Source: Nostoc sp. NIES-3756
GTDB lineage: Bacteria; Cyanobacteriota; Cyanobacteriia; Cyanobacteriales; Nostocaceae
DNA length: 64,000 bases
Direction of reading: 5' to 3'
Assembly (NCBI RefSeq): GCF_001548375.1
Contig: NZ_AP017295.1
Location: forward strand, 4,436,501-4,500,500
Shown: in pieces, positions 9,232 to 17,785 of the stretch
How positions within the stretch are numbered: the first letter of the stretch is position 1
How the letters are laid out: each line of letters starts with the position of its first letter
The notes under the pieces: generated by a model
Databases searched by the model: none
What the model saw: only the letters and a program-made list of their open reading frames with translations
Told to the model about the DNA's origin: nothing
Made by a program: the position numbers and the translations under genes

Positions 9232-11823
9232 ATGAACGCTGACTTACAAAATCCCCAAACTTCCTTTAAACGTCCTGAAATTCTCGCGCCGGCTGGTAAC
9301 TGGGAATGTGCTAAAGCTGCTGTAGAAAATGGGGCTGATGCAATTTACTTCGGTTTGGATAGGTTTAACGCCAGAATGCGGGCGCAAAATTTTACTGAGG
9401 CAGATTTACCTGCGTTGATGTCATTCCTACACTTACGGGGTGTGAAAGGTTATGTCACTGTCAACACACTGATTTTTACTCAAGAATTAGCTGAAGCCCA
9501 GCAGTATCTGCGGACAATTATTGCGGCTGGGGTGGATGCTGTGATTGTGCAGGATGTGGGTATTTGTCGGCTTATCCGTCACCTGTCGCCTGATTTTCCT
9601 ATTCACGCCTCAACACAAATGACCATCACTAGCGCGGCTGGTGTGGAATTTGCTAAATCTCTTGGTTGTGAATTGGTGGTGCTTGCCCGTGAATGTTCTC
9701 TTGTGGAAATTAATAAGATTCAAAAGCAGATTTCCCAAAAGGCTGCTTCCCTACCATTAGAAGTTTTTGTTCACGGGGCTTTGTGTGTAGCGTATTCTGG
9801 TCAATGCTTGACTAGTGAGGCTTTGGGGGGACGTTCTGCTAACCGTGGTGAGTGCGCCCAAGCTTGTCGAATGCCCTATGAATTAATTGTTGATGGGGAG
9901 ATGATCGATTTGAGGGAACGCAAATACTTACTTAGTCCTCAAGACTTAGCAGGGTTAGAAATATTACCTGATTTAGTAAAGTCGGGTGTAACCAGTCTCA
10001 AGATTGAAGGACGGTTAAAAGCACCTGAATATGTTGCCAATGTTACCCGAGTTTATCGGCAAGCATTAGACCGGGTGATGGAGGAGTTGGACAAGGCAAA
10101 GGTATCAAATCAAGAACGCTACGATTTAGAAATGGCGTTTTCCCGTGGGCTTTACACAGGTTGGTTTAAAGGAATTAACAATCAAGAACTAGTACATGCC
10201 CGATTTGGCAAGAAGCGAGGGGTTTACCTGGGCGAAGTCAGCCGCATTCGCAACGAAGAAGTAATAGTTAAATTGGAAGCACCTGTGAAGCCTGGGGATG
10301 GTGTAGTATTCGATTGCGGTCATCCAGAAGCTAAGGAAGAAGGCGGACGAGTATATGGGGTGACACACAAAGGTAAGGAAGCTGTATTAACCTTTGGTCG
10401 GGATAACTTGAACTTCCGCCGCGTTCATGTAGGTGATAAGCTTTGGAAAACCAGCGACCCAGAACTTGATAAACAACTCAGGCAAAGCTTTGCGGGTGAT
10501 ACTCCGCAATTTCAACGTCCTATAAATTGGGAAATTTATGGTGAAGTGGGGCAAGCGTTGATTGCGATCGCTCGTGATGAACTTGGTAACATTGCCCAAG
10601 TAGAATCCGCAATATCACTAGTTGAAGCCCACACCAAACCCCTAGATACAGCCCGGCTACAAGAACAATTCGGTCGTCTAGGTAATACGCCTTTCCGCTT
10701 AGGAACCCTCACTAATCACCTAAAAGGTAATCTCATGGTTCCTGTCAGCGAGTTAAACCGGATGCGGCGCGAAGTAGTTACCCAATTAGAAGAATTACGC
10801 AGCCAACCCAAACGCTGGCAATTACGCAGCAAAGTTTCCTATAAAGACCTCCTCCCCCCCTCTTCCCCTCCATCTCCCCTATCTCCTTCCCTGATCGTTC
10901 TAGTCCGCAACCTCAAGCAACTCGAAGCAGCCCTGCAAACCGATGTCGAAACCCTCTACTGCGAATTTGAAGACCCCCGCGCTTACAAACAAGCGGTAAA
11001 AATAGTCCACCAAGCCAGACAAGAGAGACAAAAATTAACCACTCCCCTATCTTCTCCTACTTCCTCATCTTCCCCTACTTCTCCATCTCCCCAAATCTTC
11101 CTTGCTCCTCCTCGAATTACCAAACCTGGGGAAAACTGGATTCTGGAACAAGTCCGGGCTGCTAATGCAGATGGCTATCTGATCCGCAACTATGACCAGT
11201 TAGAGTTCTTTGCCGCCGACCGTTGCATTGGTGATTTTTCTTTGAACGTTGCCAACCCGTTAACAGCAGACTACTTTAAAGAAAAATTTGGTTTGGAACG
11301 GTTGACAGCATCCTACGACTTAAACATCAACCAATTACAAGACTTACTCACCACTTCCTCCGCTCAATGGTTTGAGGTAACAATCCATCAACATATCCCG
11401 ATGTTCCACATGGAGCATTGTGTATTTTGTACTTTCCTTTCTGAAGGTACAGACTATACTAACTGTGGCAGACCATGCGAAAAGCATGAAGTGAAATTGA
11501 GGGTAGACGCGAAGCGGCTTGTCGATAGACATCGCGTTAGTAGTGAACACGTTCTTCAGGCTGATGCAGGTTGTCGCAACACTGTATTTAATGGCACTGC
11601 TCAAACTGGAGCCGAATACGTACAGCGTTTGATAGACTCAGGTTTGCATCACTTCCGCATCGAATTTGTGAATGAAACACCTGAGCAAGTGCATAAAACC
11701 ATACAGCGTTATCAACAGTTACTGAAAGGTGAAATTACAGGTTCTCAACTGTGGCGTGAGTTAAAACTACAAAGTCAGTTAGGTGTCACTCGTGGCCCCT
11801 TGGGTGTGTCAGCTTTTGCATAA
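9232..11823 (+). CDS. U32 family protein, RlhA-like (23S rRNA hydroxycytidine synthase / collagenase-like)
   Basis: 863 residues. The N-terminal U32 barrel (about residues 15-300) has the HASTQMTITSAAG stretch and a cysteine-bearing region with GQCLTSEALGGRSANRGEC and AQACRMPYEL. A following block (LSPQDLAGLEILPDLV, then SLKIEGRLKAPEYV) and a DUF3656-type region match the long RlhA branch, which hydroxylates C2501 of 23S rRNA in E. coli. Older annotation calls the family collagenase-like peptidases. Further cysteines near the C-terminus (CVFCTF, NCGRPC) could hold an Fe-S cluster. Two Ser/Pro-rich stretches at about residues 541-556 and 604-622 interrupt the protein and look repeat-derived. 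Confidence 0.8.
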   Translation: MNADLQNPQTSFKRPEILAPAGNWECAKAAVENGADAIYFGLDRFNARMRAQNFTEADLPALMSFLHLRGVKGYVTVNTLIFTQELAEAQQYLRTIIAAGVDAVIVQDVGICRLIRHLSPDFPIHASTQMTITSAAGVEFAKSLGCELVVLARECSLVEINKIQKQISQKAASLPLEVFVHGALCVAYSGQCLTSEALGGRSANRGECAQACRMPYELIVDGEMIDLRERKYLLSPQDLAGLEILPDLVKSGVTSLKIEGRLKAPEYVANVTRVYRQALDRVMEELDKAKVSNQERYDLEMAFSRGLYTGWFKGINNQELVHARFGKKRGVYLGEVSRIRNEEVIVKLEAPVKPGDGVVFDCGHPEAKEEGGRVYGVTHKGKEAVLTFGRDNLNFRRVHVGDKLWKTSDPELDKQLRQSFAGDTPQFQRPINWEIYGEVGQALIAIARDELGNIAQVESAISLVEAHTKPLDTARLQEQFGRLGNTPFRLGTLTNHLKGNLMVPVSELNRMRREVVTQLEELRSQPKRWQLRSKVSYKDLLPPSSPPSPLSPSLIVLVRNLKQLEAALQTDVETLYCEFEDPRAYKQAVKIVHQARQERQKLTTPLSSPTSSSSPTSPSPQIFLAPPRITKPGENWILEQVRAANADGYLIRNYDQLEFFAADRCIGDFSLNVANPLTADYFKEKFGLERLTASYDLNINQLQDLLTTSSAQWFEVTIHQHIPMFHMEHCVFCTFLSEGTDYTNCGRPCEKHEVKLRVDAKRLVDRHRVSSEHVLQADAGCRNTVFNGTAQTGAEYVQRLIDSGLHHFRIEFVNETPEQVHKTIQRYQQLLKGEITGSQLWRELKLQSQLGVTRGPLGVSAFA

Positions 11824-12481
11824 ACAAAAGTGAGTAACCTAACTCTGCCTTTCTCCTTCTGCTAGTTTGGCATCAAGGAGAATTTCTGCTGAAAATCGAG
11901 ATTTACATCGATTCATCTGTTAGCGATCGCAGGAATTAAGAAAATCACCAATCCTACGGGTATCCTCACACCACTGAGCCATGTCAATTGGATAGTGAAA
12001 CAAATCTCAATAATGTCAGGAAATCTTGATATTAATAGAACACTAAGAAAATATACTCATGACTTCTTTTTAAATCATGAGTTTGCTTAATGGAAGATAT
12101 AGCTAAGATGCTAACCTAGCAAGGCTTTGATGATTAATCCATAATGTTATGAAAGTATTATTACTCATCAACATTTTTTGTATTTGGAAGCTAGATAAAT
12201 CTGTAAATCAGTCTCTACATTTTGGGGATGAAAAAATAGCTAACTCACATACACTTATTTTTGATCCCCAACTAAAGCGTGTAATCCTTAATTAGCAATC
12301 ATTTCCGCCAATTAGCTATTTATCACATCCTTAAAGACTATTCAATTTACATCAAGTACATAGATATAGCGGCCTTCAAATTGTAAGCATTCTTAAAACT
12401 ATTGATTTCCCCAAAATAAAGTCTTACCTTGCTAATTAAGCCAGGGACATTACCAAGCAAAAGAAAAGGAGACTGTTAATT
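11824..12481. other. Intergenic region
   Basis: AT-rich, one HIP1 site. It holds the leader of the copper-storage-type gene, with a strong AAAGGAGA ribosome binding site at about 12464-12471. No other gene was recognised. Confidence 0.5.
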
Positions 12482-12889
12482 ATGATGACTACTGAAAATA
12501 TCCTCGCTCAAATGGAAGCTTGTAAAGAAATCAGTATTGAGTGCCAAACTACTTGTATTGAAACTCTGCAATACTGCAAGAACCAAGGCAGTCAATACTT
12601 AGATATGACGATGATGTCCATGATGCGGGATTGTGCAGAAATGTGCATGATGTGCGTCAACATGATTAATGATGGCTCTGAGTTTATGGGTAATACCTGT
12701 AGTTTGTGCGCGCAAATTTGCGATCGCACTGCAATGGCTTGTGAACAAATGAGTGATGATGCCACAATGATGCGCTGTGCTGCAATTTGTCGTAAGTGTG
12801 CTGAACATTGCAACGCTATGGGGCTTAATTCTGCTTCCTATTTCCGCAGATCCAGTTTAGTCTCAGAAGATTTACTCCTGTCTCGCTAA
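12482..12889 (+). CDS. Cysteine-rich four-helix-bundle copper-binding protein (Csp/DUF326-like)
   Basis: 135 residues with 15 cysteines, spaced mostly as CxxxC or CxxC along four predicted helices, and very many methionines. This matches the copper storage protein family (Csp, DUF326), in which cysteines line the core of a four-helix bundle and bind many Cu(I) ions. There is no signal peptide, so it resembles the cytosolic Csp3 type. A strong RBS AAAGGAGA precedes the start. A rho-independent terminator follows, so it is probably a single-gene transcript. A copper P-type ATPase is encoded at 50.8-53.1 kb but is not linked. Confidence 0.8.
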   Translation: MMTTENILAQMEACKEISIECQTTCIETLQYCKNQGSQYLDMTMMSMMRDCAEMCMMCVNMINDGSEFMGNTCSLCAQICDRTAMACEQMSDDATMMRCAAICRKCAEHCNAMGLNSASYFRRSSLVSEDLLLSR

Positions 12890-13013
12890 ATTGAACTTAG
12901 GATAGATGAATTGATGACTAACAGTAAGTCATTTGATTTATAGAGCATAGAATTTTAACTACAATCATATGTGTTCAGTTTAGGGACTGCTAAAAATTAA
13001 ATTATTTGATTTT

Positions 13014-13079
13014 GAGGACGATAAAAATTATCATATTCGTCCTCTATACTACCCCTTTTAATAAATACAAGGGGTTTTT
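13014..13079 (+). terminator. Hairpin plus rho-independent terminator after the copper-binding gene
   Basis: First an 8-bp stem GAGGACGA / TCGTCCTC (13014-13021 with 13037-13044). Then CCCCTT / AAGGGG (13052-13057 with 13069-13074) followed by five T residues. The second hairpin is the likely terminator. Confidence 0.7.
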
Positions 13080-13140
13080 GCTTTTGGCAAAATAATCTTG
13101 ATTTCAAGATAAGCTGAATGTAGCGTTCAAACAAGATGAG

Positions 13141-14145
13141 GTGATGAAAAAACAAACCCGTTTTGGATGCTTAGGAGGCATTACTTATAGGCGTAAATTT
13201 CTGTCCTTCAGTACCTACTTTGTAGTTAGTGCTGTGGCTTTTTCTGTGTCTAGCTGTATACGCAAGAAAACGAAAAAAATTGTCGGCTTTTCGCAGACGG
13301 AAAACATCGGCCCGTGGCGCATTGCCGAAACTAACAGTATTAAAGAAGAAGCCTCCAAGCGGAAAGAAACTTATGATTTTTTAATGACCGATGCTCAGGG
13401 GCAGACATCAAAACAATTCTCTGATATTGAAGATTTAATTGCTAGACAAGTTGATGCTATATTCCTTGCACCACGGGAGTATGAAGGACTCACACCAGCC
13501 TTAGAAGCAGCGAGAGCGGCAAAAATACCAGTTTTCCTCATCGACCGTGAAGCGGCGGGAAAACCAGGGGAACATTTTGTCAGTTTTCTGGGGTCGGATT
13601 TCATCGCTCAAGGCCGCCGTGTTGGTGAATGGTTAGCTAAGGCGACAGGTGAAAAGGCTTCCATTGTTGAACTCACAGGAACAGCCGGGTCATCGGTGGC
13701 AATTGATCGGGCAAAAGGATTTCGTGATGCGATCGCCCGTTATCCTAACATGAAAATTATTGCTACCCAGACGGCAGATTTTTCCCGAGCAGCAGCTCAA
13801 CGTGTGATGGAAAATATTATCCAATCCAAGGGTGCAGAGATTAACGCAGTGTATGCTCATAATGATGAAATGGCATTAGGGGCAATTCAGGCTCTCAAGT
13901 CCGCAGGTATCAAGCCCGGCAAAGATGCGATCGTCGGATCAATCGATGGTCAGAAAACCGCACTGGAAGCGATTATGAAAGGTGAGCTTGGCGTAAGTGT
14001 CGAATCAAATCCGCGTTTTGGCCCCCTTGTTTTCGCCACAATGGAAAAGTATTTTGCTGGCGGAAAAATTCCTCCAAGAATCATTCTCAAGGATAGACTT
14101 TTCGACATAAGTAACGCCAGGAATTTTGTAGATGAAGCATATTAA
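13141..14145 (+). CDS. ytfQ: Sugar ABC transporter substrate-binding lipoprotein, YtfQ-like
   Basis: 334 residues in the periplasmic binding protein family of ribose/galactofuranose transporters. The mature part closely follows the E. coli YtfQ pattern: VGFSQ near the start, then AETN, VDAIFLAP, IPVFLIDRE, ASIVELTGTAGSSVAIDRAKGF and a YAHNDEMALGAIQALKSAGIKPGKD stretch, then GSIDG. The N-terminus has twin arginines (RRKFLSF at residues 17-23) and a lipobox ending at Cys39 (SVSSC), suggesting a Tat-exported lipoprotein. It starts at GTG 13141 or ATG 13144. It is the first gene of the transporter set, with the ATPase 79 bp downstream. Fructose or ribose are alternative substrates. Confidence 0.8.
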   Translation: MMKKQTRFGCLGGITYRRKFLSFSTYFVVSAVAFSVSSCIRKKTKKIVGFSQTENIGPWRIAETNSIKEEASKRKETYDFLMTDAQGQTSKQFSDIEDLIARQVDAIFLAPREYEGLTPALEAARAAKIPVFLIDREAAGKPGEHFVSFLGSDFIAQGRRVGEWLAKATGEKASIVELTGTAGSSVAIDRAKGFRDAIARYPNMKIIATQTADFSRAAAQRVMENIIQSKGAEINAVYAHNDEMALGAIQALKSAGIKPGKDAIVGSIDGQKTALEAIMKGELGVSVESNPRFGPLVFATMEKYFAGGKIPPRIILKDRLFDISNARNFVDEAY

Positions 14146-14224
14146 GCAAAATTCAAAAGTAATAATTTTTCATCACGGGCTGAACGCCCCGCTTCCGCTA
14201 ACAGCACTTAATTAGGTCAAGCTT

Positions 14225-15742
14225 ATGAATCAGGGGAATCGGACTGTTCTGTGCATGAAGGGTATAAAAAAGAGCTTTTCGGGTGTACCTGCTTTGTGGG
14301 GGGTGGATTTTGAACTGAAAGTAGGCGAAATTCATGCACTGGTGGGAGAGAACGGCGCTGGCAAATCGACGCTGATTAAGATTATGATGGGGGCTTATCG
14401 GCGCGATTCTGGTGTGATTGAGTACGAGCAGAAAAAGGTTGCTTTTCAGAATCCGACAGAAGCTCAGGTGGCGGGTATCGTAGCTGTTTACCAAGAGATT
14501 CAGCTAGTGGGGATGCGAACCGTTGCCGAGAATATTTTTCTGGGTAGGGAACCGCAGCGCTTCGGCTTTATTAATAAAAGGGCGATGAATGCTGGGGCGG
14601 CAGATATTTTAGCGCGGCTGGGGCTGCATATTGATCCACGATCGCCTGTTGATTCGCTCAATATTGCCCACCGACAGATGGTAGCGATCGCCCGTGCTGT
14701 ATCCTTTGATGCGCGTGTACTCATCCTTGATGAACCCACCAGTTCACTGACGGAAACTGAAGTGTCGGTGCTGTTTGATGTTATGCGGCGGTTGAAGTCG
14801 CAAGGAACCTCTATCGTTTATATCAGCCATCGTTTTGAAGAACTTTACGCAGTGTGCGATCGCGTGACAGTACTGCGTGATGGGCGTAATATTATTACGC
14901 GATCGCTGTCCACCTTTAATCGTCTAGAACTCGTTTGTCAAATGCTAGGCCGCCAACCCGAAGAAGTGAGCCAAGGGGTAACAGCATTCACCCAACAACC
15001 GCAGAACTCAACCAATCAGCCAGTACTACTCCAGGCGGAAGCTCTTAAATATCAGAACCACCTCAACGGCGTTTCGATTGAACTGCGGCATGGGGAAATT
15101 GTGGGACTGGCGGGTTTGCTTGGTTCTGGACGTAGTGAAACGGCGCGTGCGTTGTTCGGTGCTGAACCACTTGAGGGTGGAAGCATCAAACTTGAAGGTA
15201 AGCTTTTGTCCTTGGGTGATCCTCATGATGCGATCGCGGTTGGTATAGCTTTTCTTTCTGAGGATCGCAAAGCCGACGGTATCATCCCTGAGCTTTCGGT
15301 ACGGGAAAACCTCACCCTCGCCGCCCTACCGCAACTAACGCAATGGGGTATCGTTTCCAAAAAACGCCAGATTGAGCTTGTCAACCGTTTTATGCAGCGT
15401 CTTAATATTAAGGCAGCCAGCGCCGAGCAGAAAATACATGAACTATCGGGTGGTAATCAGCAGAAGGTGCTTCTGGCTCGGTGGCTGTGCAAAAATACAA
15501 AACTTCTTCTCCTCGATGAACCAACTCGTGGTATCGACGTAGGTGCAAAGCGCGAGATTCAGAGCCTAATTACCGAACTGGCAACCCAAGGGCTAGGAGT
15601 TTTGATGATTTCTTCGGAACTAGAAGAATTAGTGGAAGGTTCACAACGTGTTGTTGTTTTGCGTGATGGGCGCTCAATTGCAGAGTTAACTGGTGAGCAG
15701 AAGAACATCAAAGCAATTCTGCACGCAATGGCCGTTGGTTGA
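14225..15742 (+). CDS. ytfR: Sugar ABC transporter ATPase with two ABC domains, YtfR-like
   Basis: 505 residues, the usual length for RbsA/XylG/YtfR. The first nucleotide-binding domain has Walker A GENGAGKST (residues 41-49), an atypical signature segment (LNIAHRQMVAIARAV) and Walker B VLILDEPTSS. The second has a degenerate Walker A (GLLGSGRSET), a canonical LSGGNQQKV signature and LLLLDEPTRGIDVGAK. This asymmetry is normal for the sugar subfamily. It energises sugar uptake at the inner membrane with the YtfQ-like binding protein. Its expected permeases are not next to it but at 25.6-27.6 kb. Confidence 0.88.
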   Translation: MNQGNRTVLCMKGIKKSFSGVPALWGVDFELKVGEIHALVGENGAGKSTLIKIMMGAYRRDSGVIEYEQKKVAFQNPTEAQVAGIVAVYQEIQLVGMRTVAENIFLGREPQRFGFINKRAMNAGAADILARLGLHIDPRSPVDSLNIAHRQMVAIARAVSFDARVLILDEPTSSLTETEVSVLFDVMRRLKSQGTSIVYISHRFEELYAVCDRVTVLRDGRNIITRSLSTFNRLELVCQMLGRQPEEVSQGVTAFTQQPQNSTNQPVLLQAEALKYQNHLNGVSIELRHGEIVGLAGLLGSGRSETARALFGAEPLEGGSIKLEGKLLSLGDPHDAIAVGIAFLSEDRKADGIIPELSVRENLTLAALPQLTQWGIVSKKRQIELVNRFMQRLNIKAASAEQKIHELSGGNQQKVLLARWLCKNTKLLLLDEPTRGIDVGAKREIQSLITELATQGLGVLMISSELEELVEGSQRVVVLRDGRSIAELTGEQKNIKAILHAMAVG

Positions 15743-15844
15743 GTTAAAAGCGACATCTGTAGAAATTATTTCCACACCAATAGAAGAACTTGACATGAAA
15801 CTCAGAGTATCATTTTGGCAAAAGATGATAATGGTTGAAACAAT

Positions 15845-17686
15845 ATGTGTGAAAACTGTCGCCAAGTTAGAGAAAATCTAGCTATTAATATTGAGGTTTT
15901 TTTCCAAAAATTAGATGTTATTCCTGCTGATGTAAAAAAGCTGACTCAACTAGATAAAAAAATTATTTGTAATTCTTTATTAGGATTGTCTCGACAACAA
16001 ATTGCTGAAATAGTTAGCCTACCTAACATTAAAGTTGCCGATAGATTAAGTAGATACATTTATCCAAAAATAGCATATTTAATGGGTGTAGATCAAGAAG
16101 AGATAGCAGGCAATTGGGTGATGATTATTAATTTCTTAATCAATACTCATAACGGCTATAAACTAAATCCTCCACCCCAACTAAATAGTGATAACTTTCA
16201 GGGCAGTTTTGGCAGGCAAATTTTTCTTTATCCTGCTAACCAGAAAATTGTGCAATGTCAGATGAAAGGAGCAAACTTTTATCAGCAAGGGCTTTATTAT
16301 CAGGCATTGCAATGTTTTCTAGAAGCTTGGAATCTAGAAATCAAAAATTATGGAGTTGGGAACCCAGAAGTATTAATTTATATTAATAACTGCTTAATTG
16401 AGCATACAAAGTCTGATTTACAAAAAAACAATATTAAAATTTATACTTTAGCTGTAGTTGCCCCATTTTATCATAATCAAGGCTCTGTTGCTGCGGAAAT
16501 ATTGAGAGGAATTGCACAAATACAATTACAAGTTAATATTCCCATTTTTGACAAAATTTCTTTAAGTAAAGAGATAAATTTAGAAGATATTAAACCTCAA
16601 ATATTATCAACTTTGACATATAGCCAAATAGTCTTGCAAATTCTTATTGTTAATGACCCCAATAATTTATATAACCCATATAACCAAACAGCAGAAAAGC
16701 TAGCTGAGTTAGCACCGCAACTAAATGTAGATGCTATTATCGGTCATTATTCCAGCGAAATGACTAAAAATGCCTTACATTTTTATACACAAAAAGGGTT
16801 GGTGTTAGTGAATGCTAGTAGTACCTCAAATGAACTTTCTCAATTATTTATAGATGAGAGTCTATGTTTTTTTAGATTAACTACACCTGATGCTGTCAAT
16901 GCTGAAAAGATGGCTAATTATTTGGTAGCAAGATTTTCTGGTCAATCCTTAAATAAAGTAGCTATCATCTACAATCAAAATAGCAGTTATAGTGTTTCCT
17001 ATAGAAAGAGTATTAGACAAGATCTGGAACAATACAAAGACAATTTTGTATTTTTAAAAGAATGTAATTATCTTAGCGAAAATTATATTAAAGTTCAAGA
17101 GTATATAGAATACCTGAAAGAAAATAACGTTGATATTATTATCATCATCCCCGATGGGGGCATTGAACCCAACTCTTTTGAAAATGCTGGGCTAATTAGT
17201 CGTTTAAATATCAACAACTGTTTAATAGCTGGCTCGGCAACTTTTTATCATGACAATGTTTTAAATTGGATTCACGAACAAACACCAAGCAATAATATAA
17301 ATGAAATTAATCGACAAATTATAGCTTGTATTCCTTGGCATTGGCAGAGTCGAAAAAACGGTTATGAGAGTTCTAATTCTCTAGCTGATAATTTTTGTAA
17401 ATTAGGCAATCAGTTGTGGGGAATAGAAAATTTAACATGGCGTAGTGCTACAGCTTTTGATTCAGTATTAATTATCTTAAAAGTTATAGAAGAATACCGC
17501 AGTCAATCTAGCAAAGATTTACTTATACATATGGATCAATATTTCAAAAAAAAGAAAAAACAGGTAAAGGGAGTTACAGGAATTATTCAATTTGATAAAA
17601 ATGGCGATCGCTTCCATCCTCCTGCTGAGATAGTCGGCGTAAAATGGAATGCAACTCAACAAAAATGGCGATGGGAAATTTGTTGA
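15845..17686 (+). CDS. Cytosolic HTH-TPR protein with a type I periplasmic-binding (receptor-like) domain
   Basis: 613 residues without a signal peptide or membrane segment. Residues 30-95 hold a helix-turn-helix-like module (GLSRQQIAEIVSL, then a KVADRLSRYIYPKI helix). Around residues 115-185 comes a short segment with GSFGRQIFLYP followed by a TPR-like pair (GANFYQQGLYYQALQCFLEAW). From about 190 to the end is a type I binding-protein fold of the branched-chain amino-acid receptor kind (LAVVAPF, IIGHYSS, LVNASSTS, then VAIIYNQNSSYSVSY). Such domains are normally exported; here it must act in the cytosol, probably as a ligand sensor. The 5-oxoprolinase genes begin 99 bp downstream. The ligand and output are unknown. 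Confidence 0.65.
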   Translation: MCENCRQVRENLAINIEVFFQKLDVIPADVKKLTQLDKKIICNSLLGLSRQQIAEIVSLPNIKVADRLSRYIYPKIAYLMGVDQEEIAGNWVMIINFLINTHNGYKLNPPPQLNSDNFQGSFGRQIFLYPANQKIVQCQMKGANFYQQGLYYQALQCFLEAWNLEIKNYGVGNPEVLIYINNCLIEHTKSDLQKNNIKIYTLAVVAPFYHNQGSVAAEILRGIAQIQLQVNIPIFDKISLSKEINLEDIKPQILSTLTYSQIVLQILIVNDPNNLYNPYNQTAEKLAELAPQLNVDAIIGHYSSEMTKNALHFYTQKGLVLVNASSTSNELSQLFIDESLCFFRLTTPDAVNAEKMANYLVARFSGQSLNKVAIIYNQNSSYSVSYRKSIRQDLEQYKDNFVFLKECNYLSENYIKVQEYIEYLKENNVDIIIIIPDGGIEPNSFENAGLISRLNINNCLIAGSATFYHDNVLNWIHEQTPSNNINEINRQIIACIPWHWQSRKNGYESSNSLADNFCKLGNQLWGIENLTWRSATAFDSVLIILKVIEEYRSQSSKDLLIHMDQYFKKKKKQVKGVTGIIQFDKNGDRFHPPAEIVGVKWNATQQKWRWEIC

Positions 17687-17785
17687 TAAATTATCTACAC
17701 TTGTTGAAAAAATGTTCTACACATGAAGTAGAAATGCTGTTGTTTATATTGTTATTCTAATTCTATAGCATTAAGGAATCGATAA

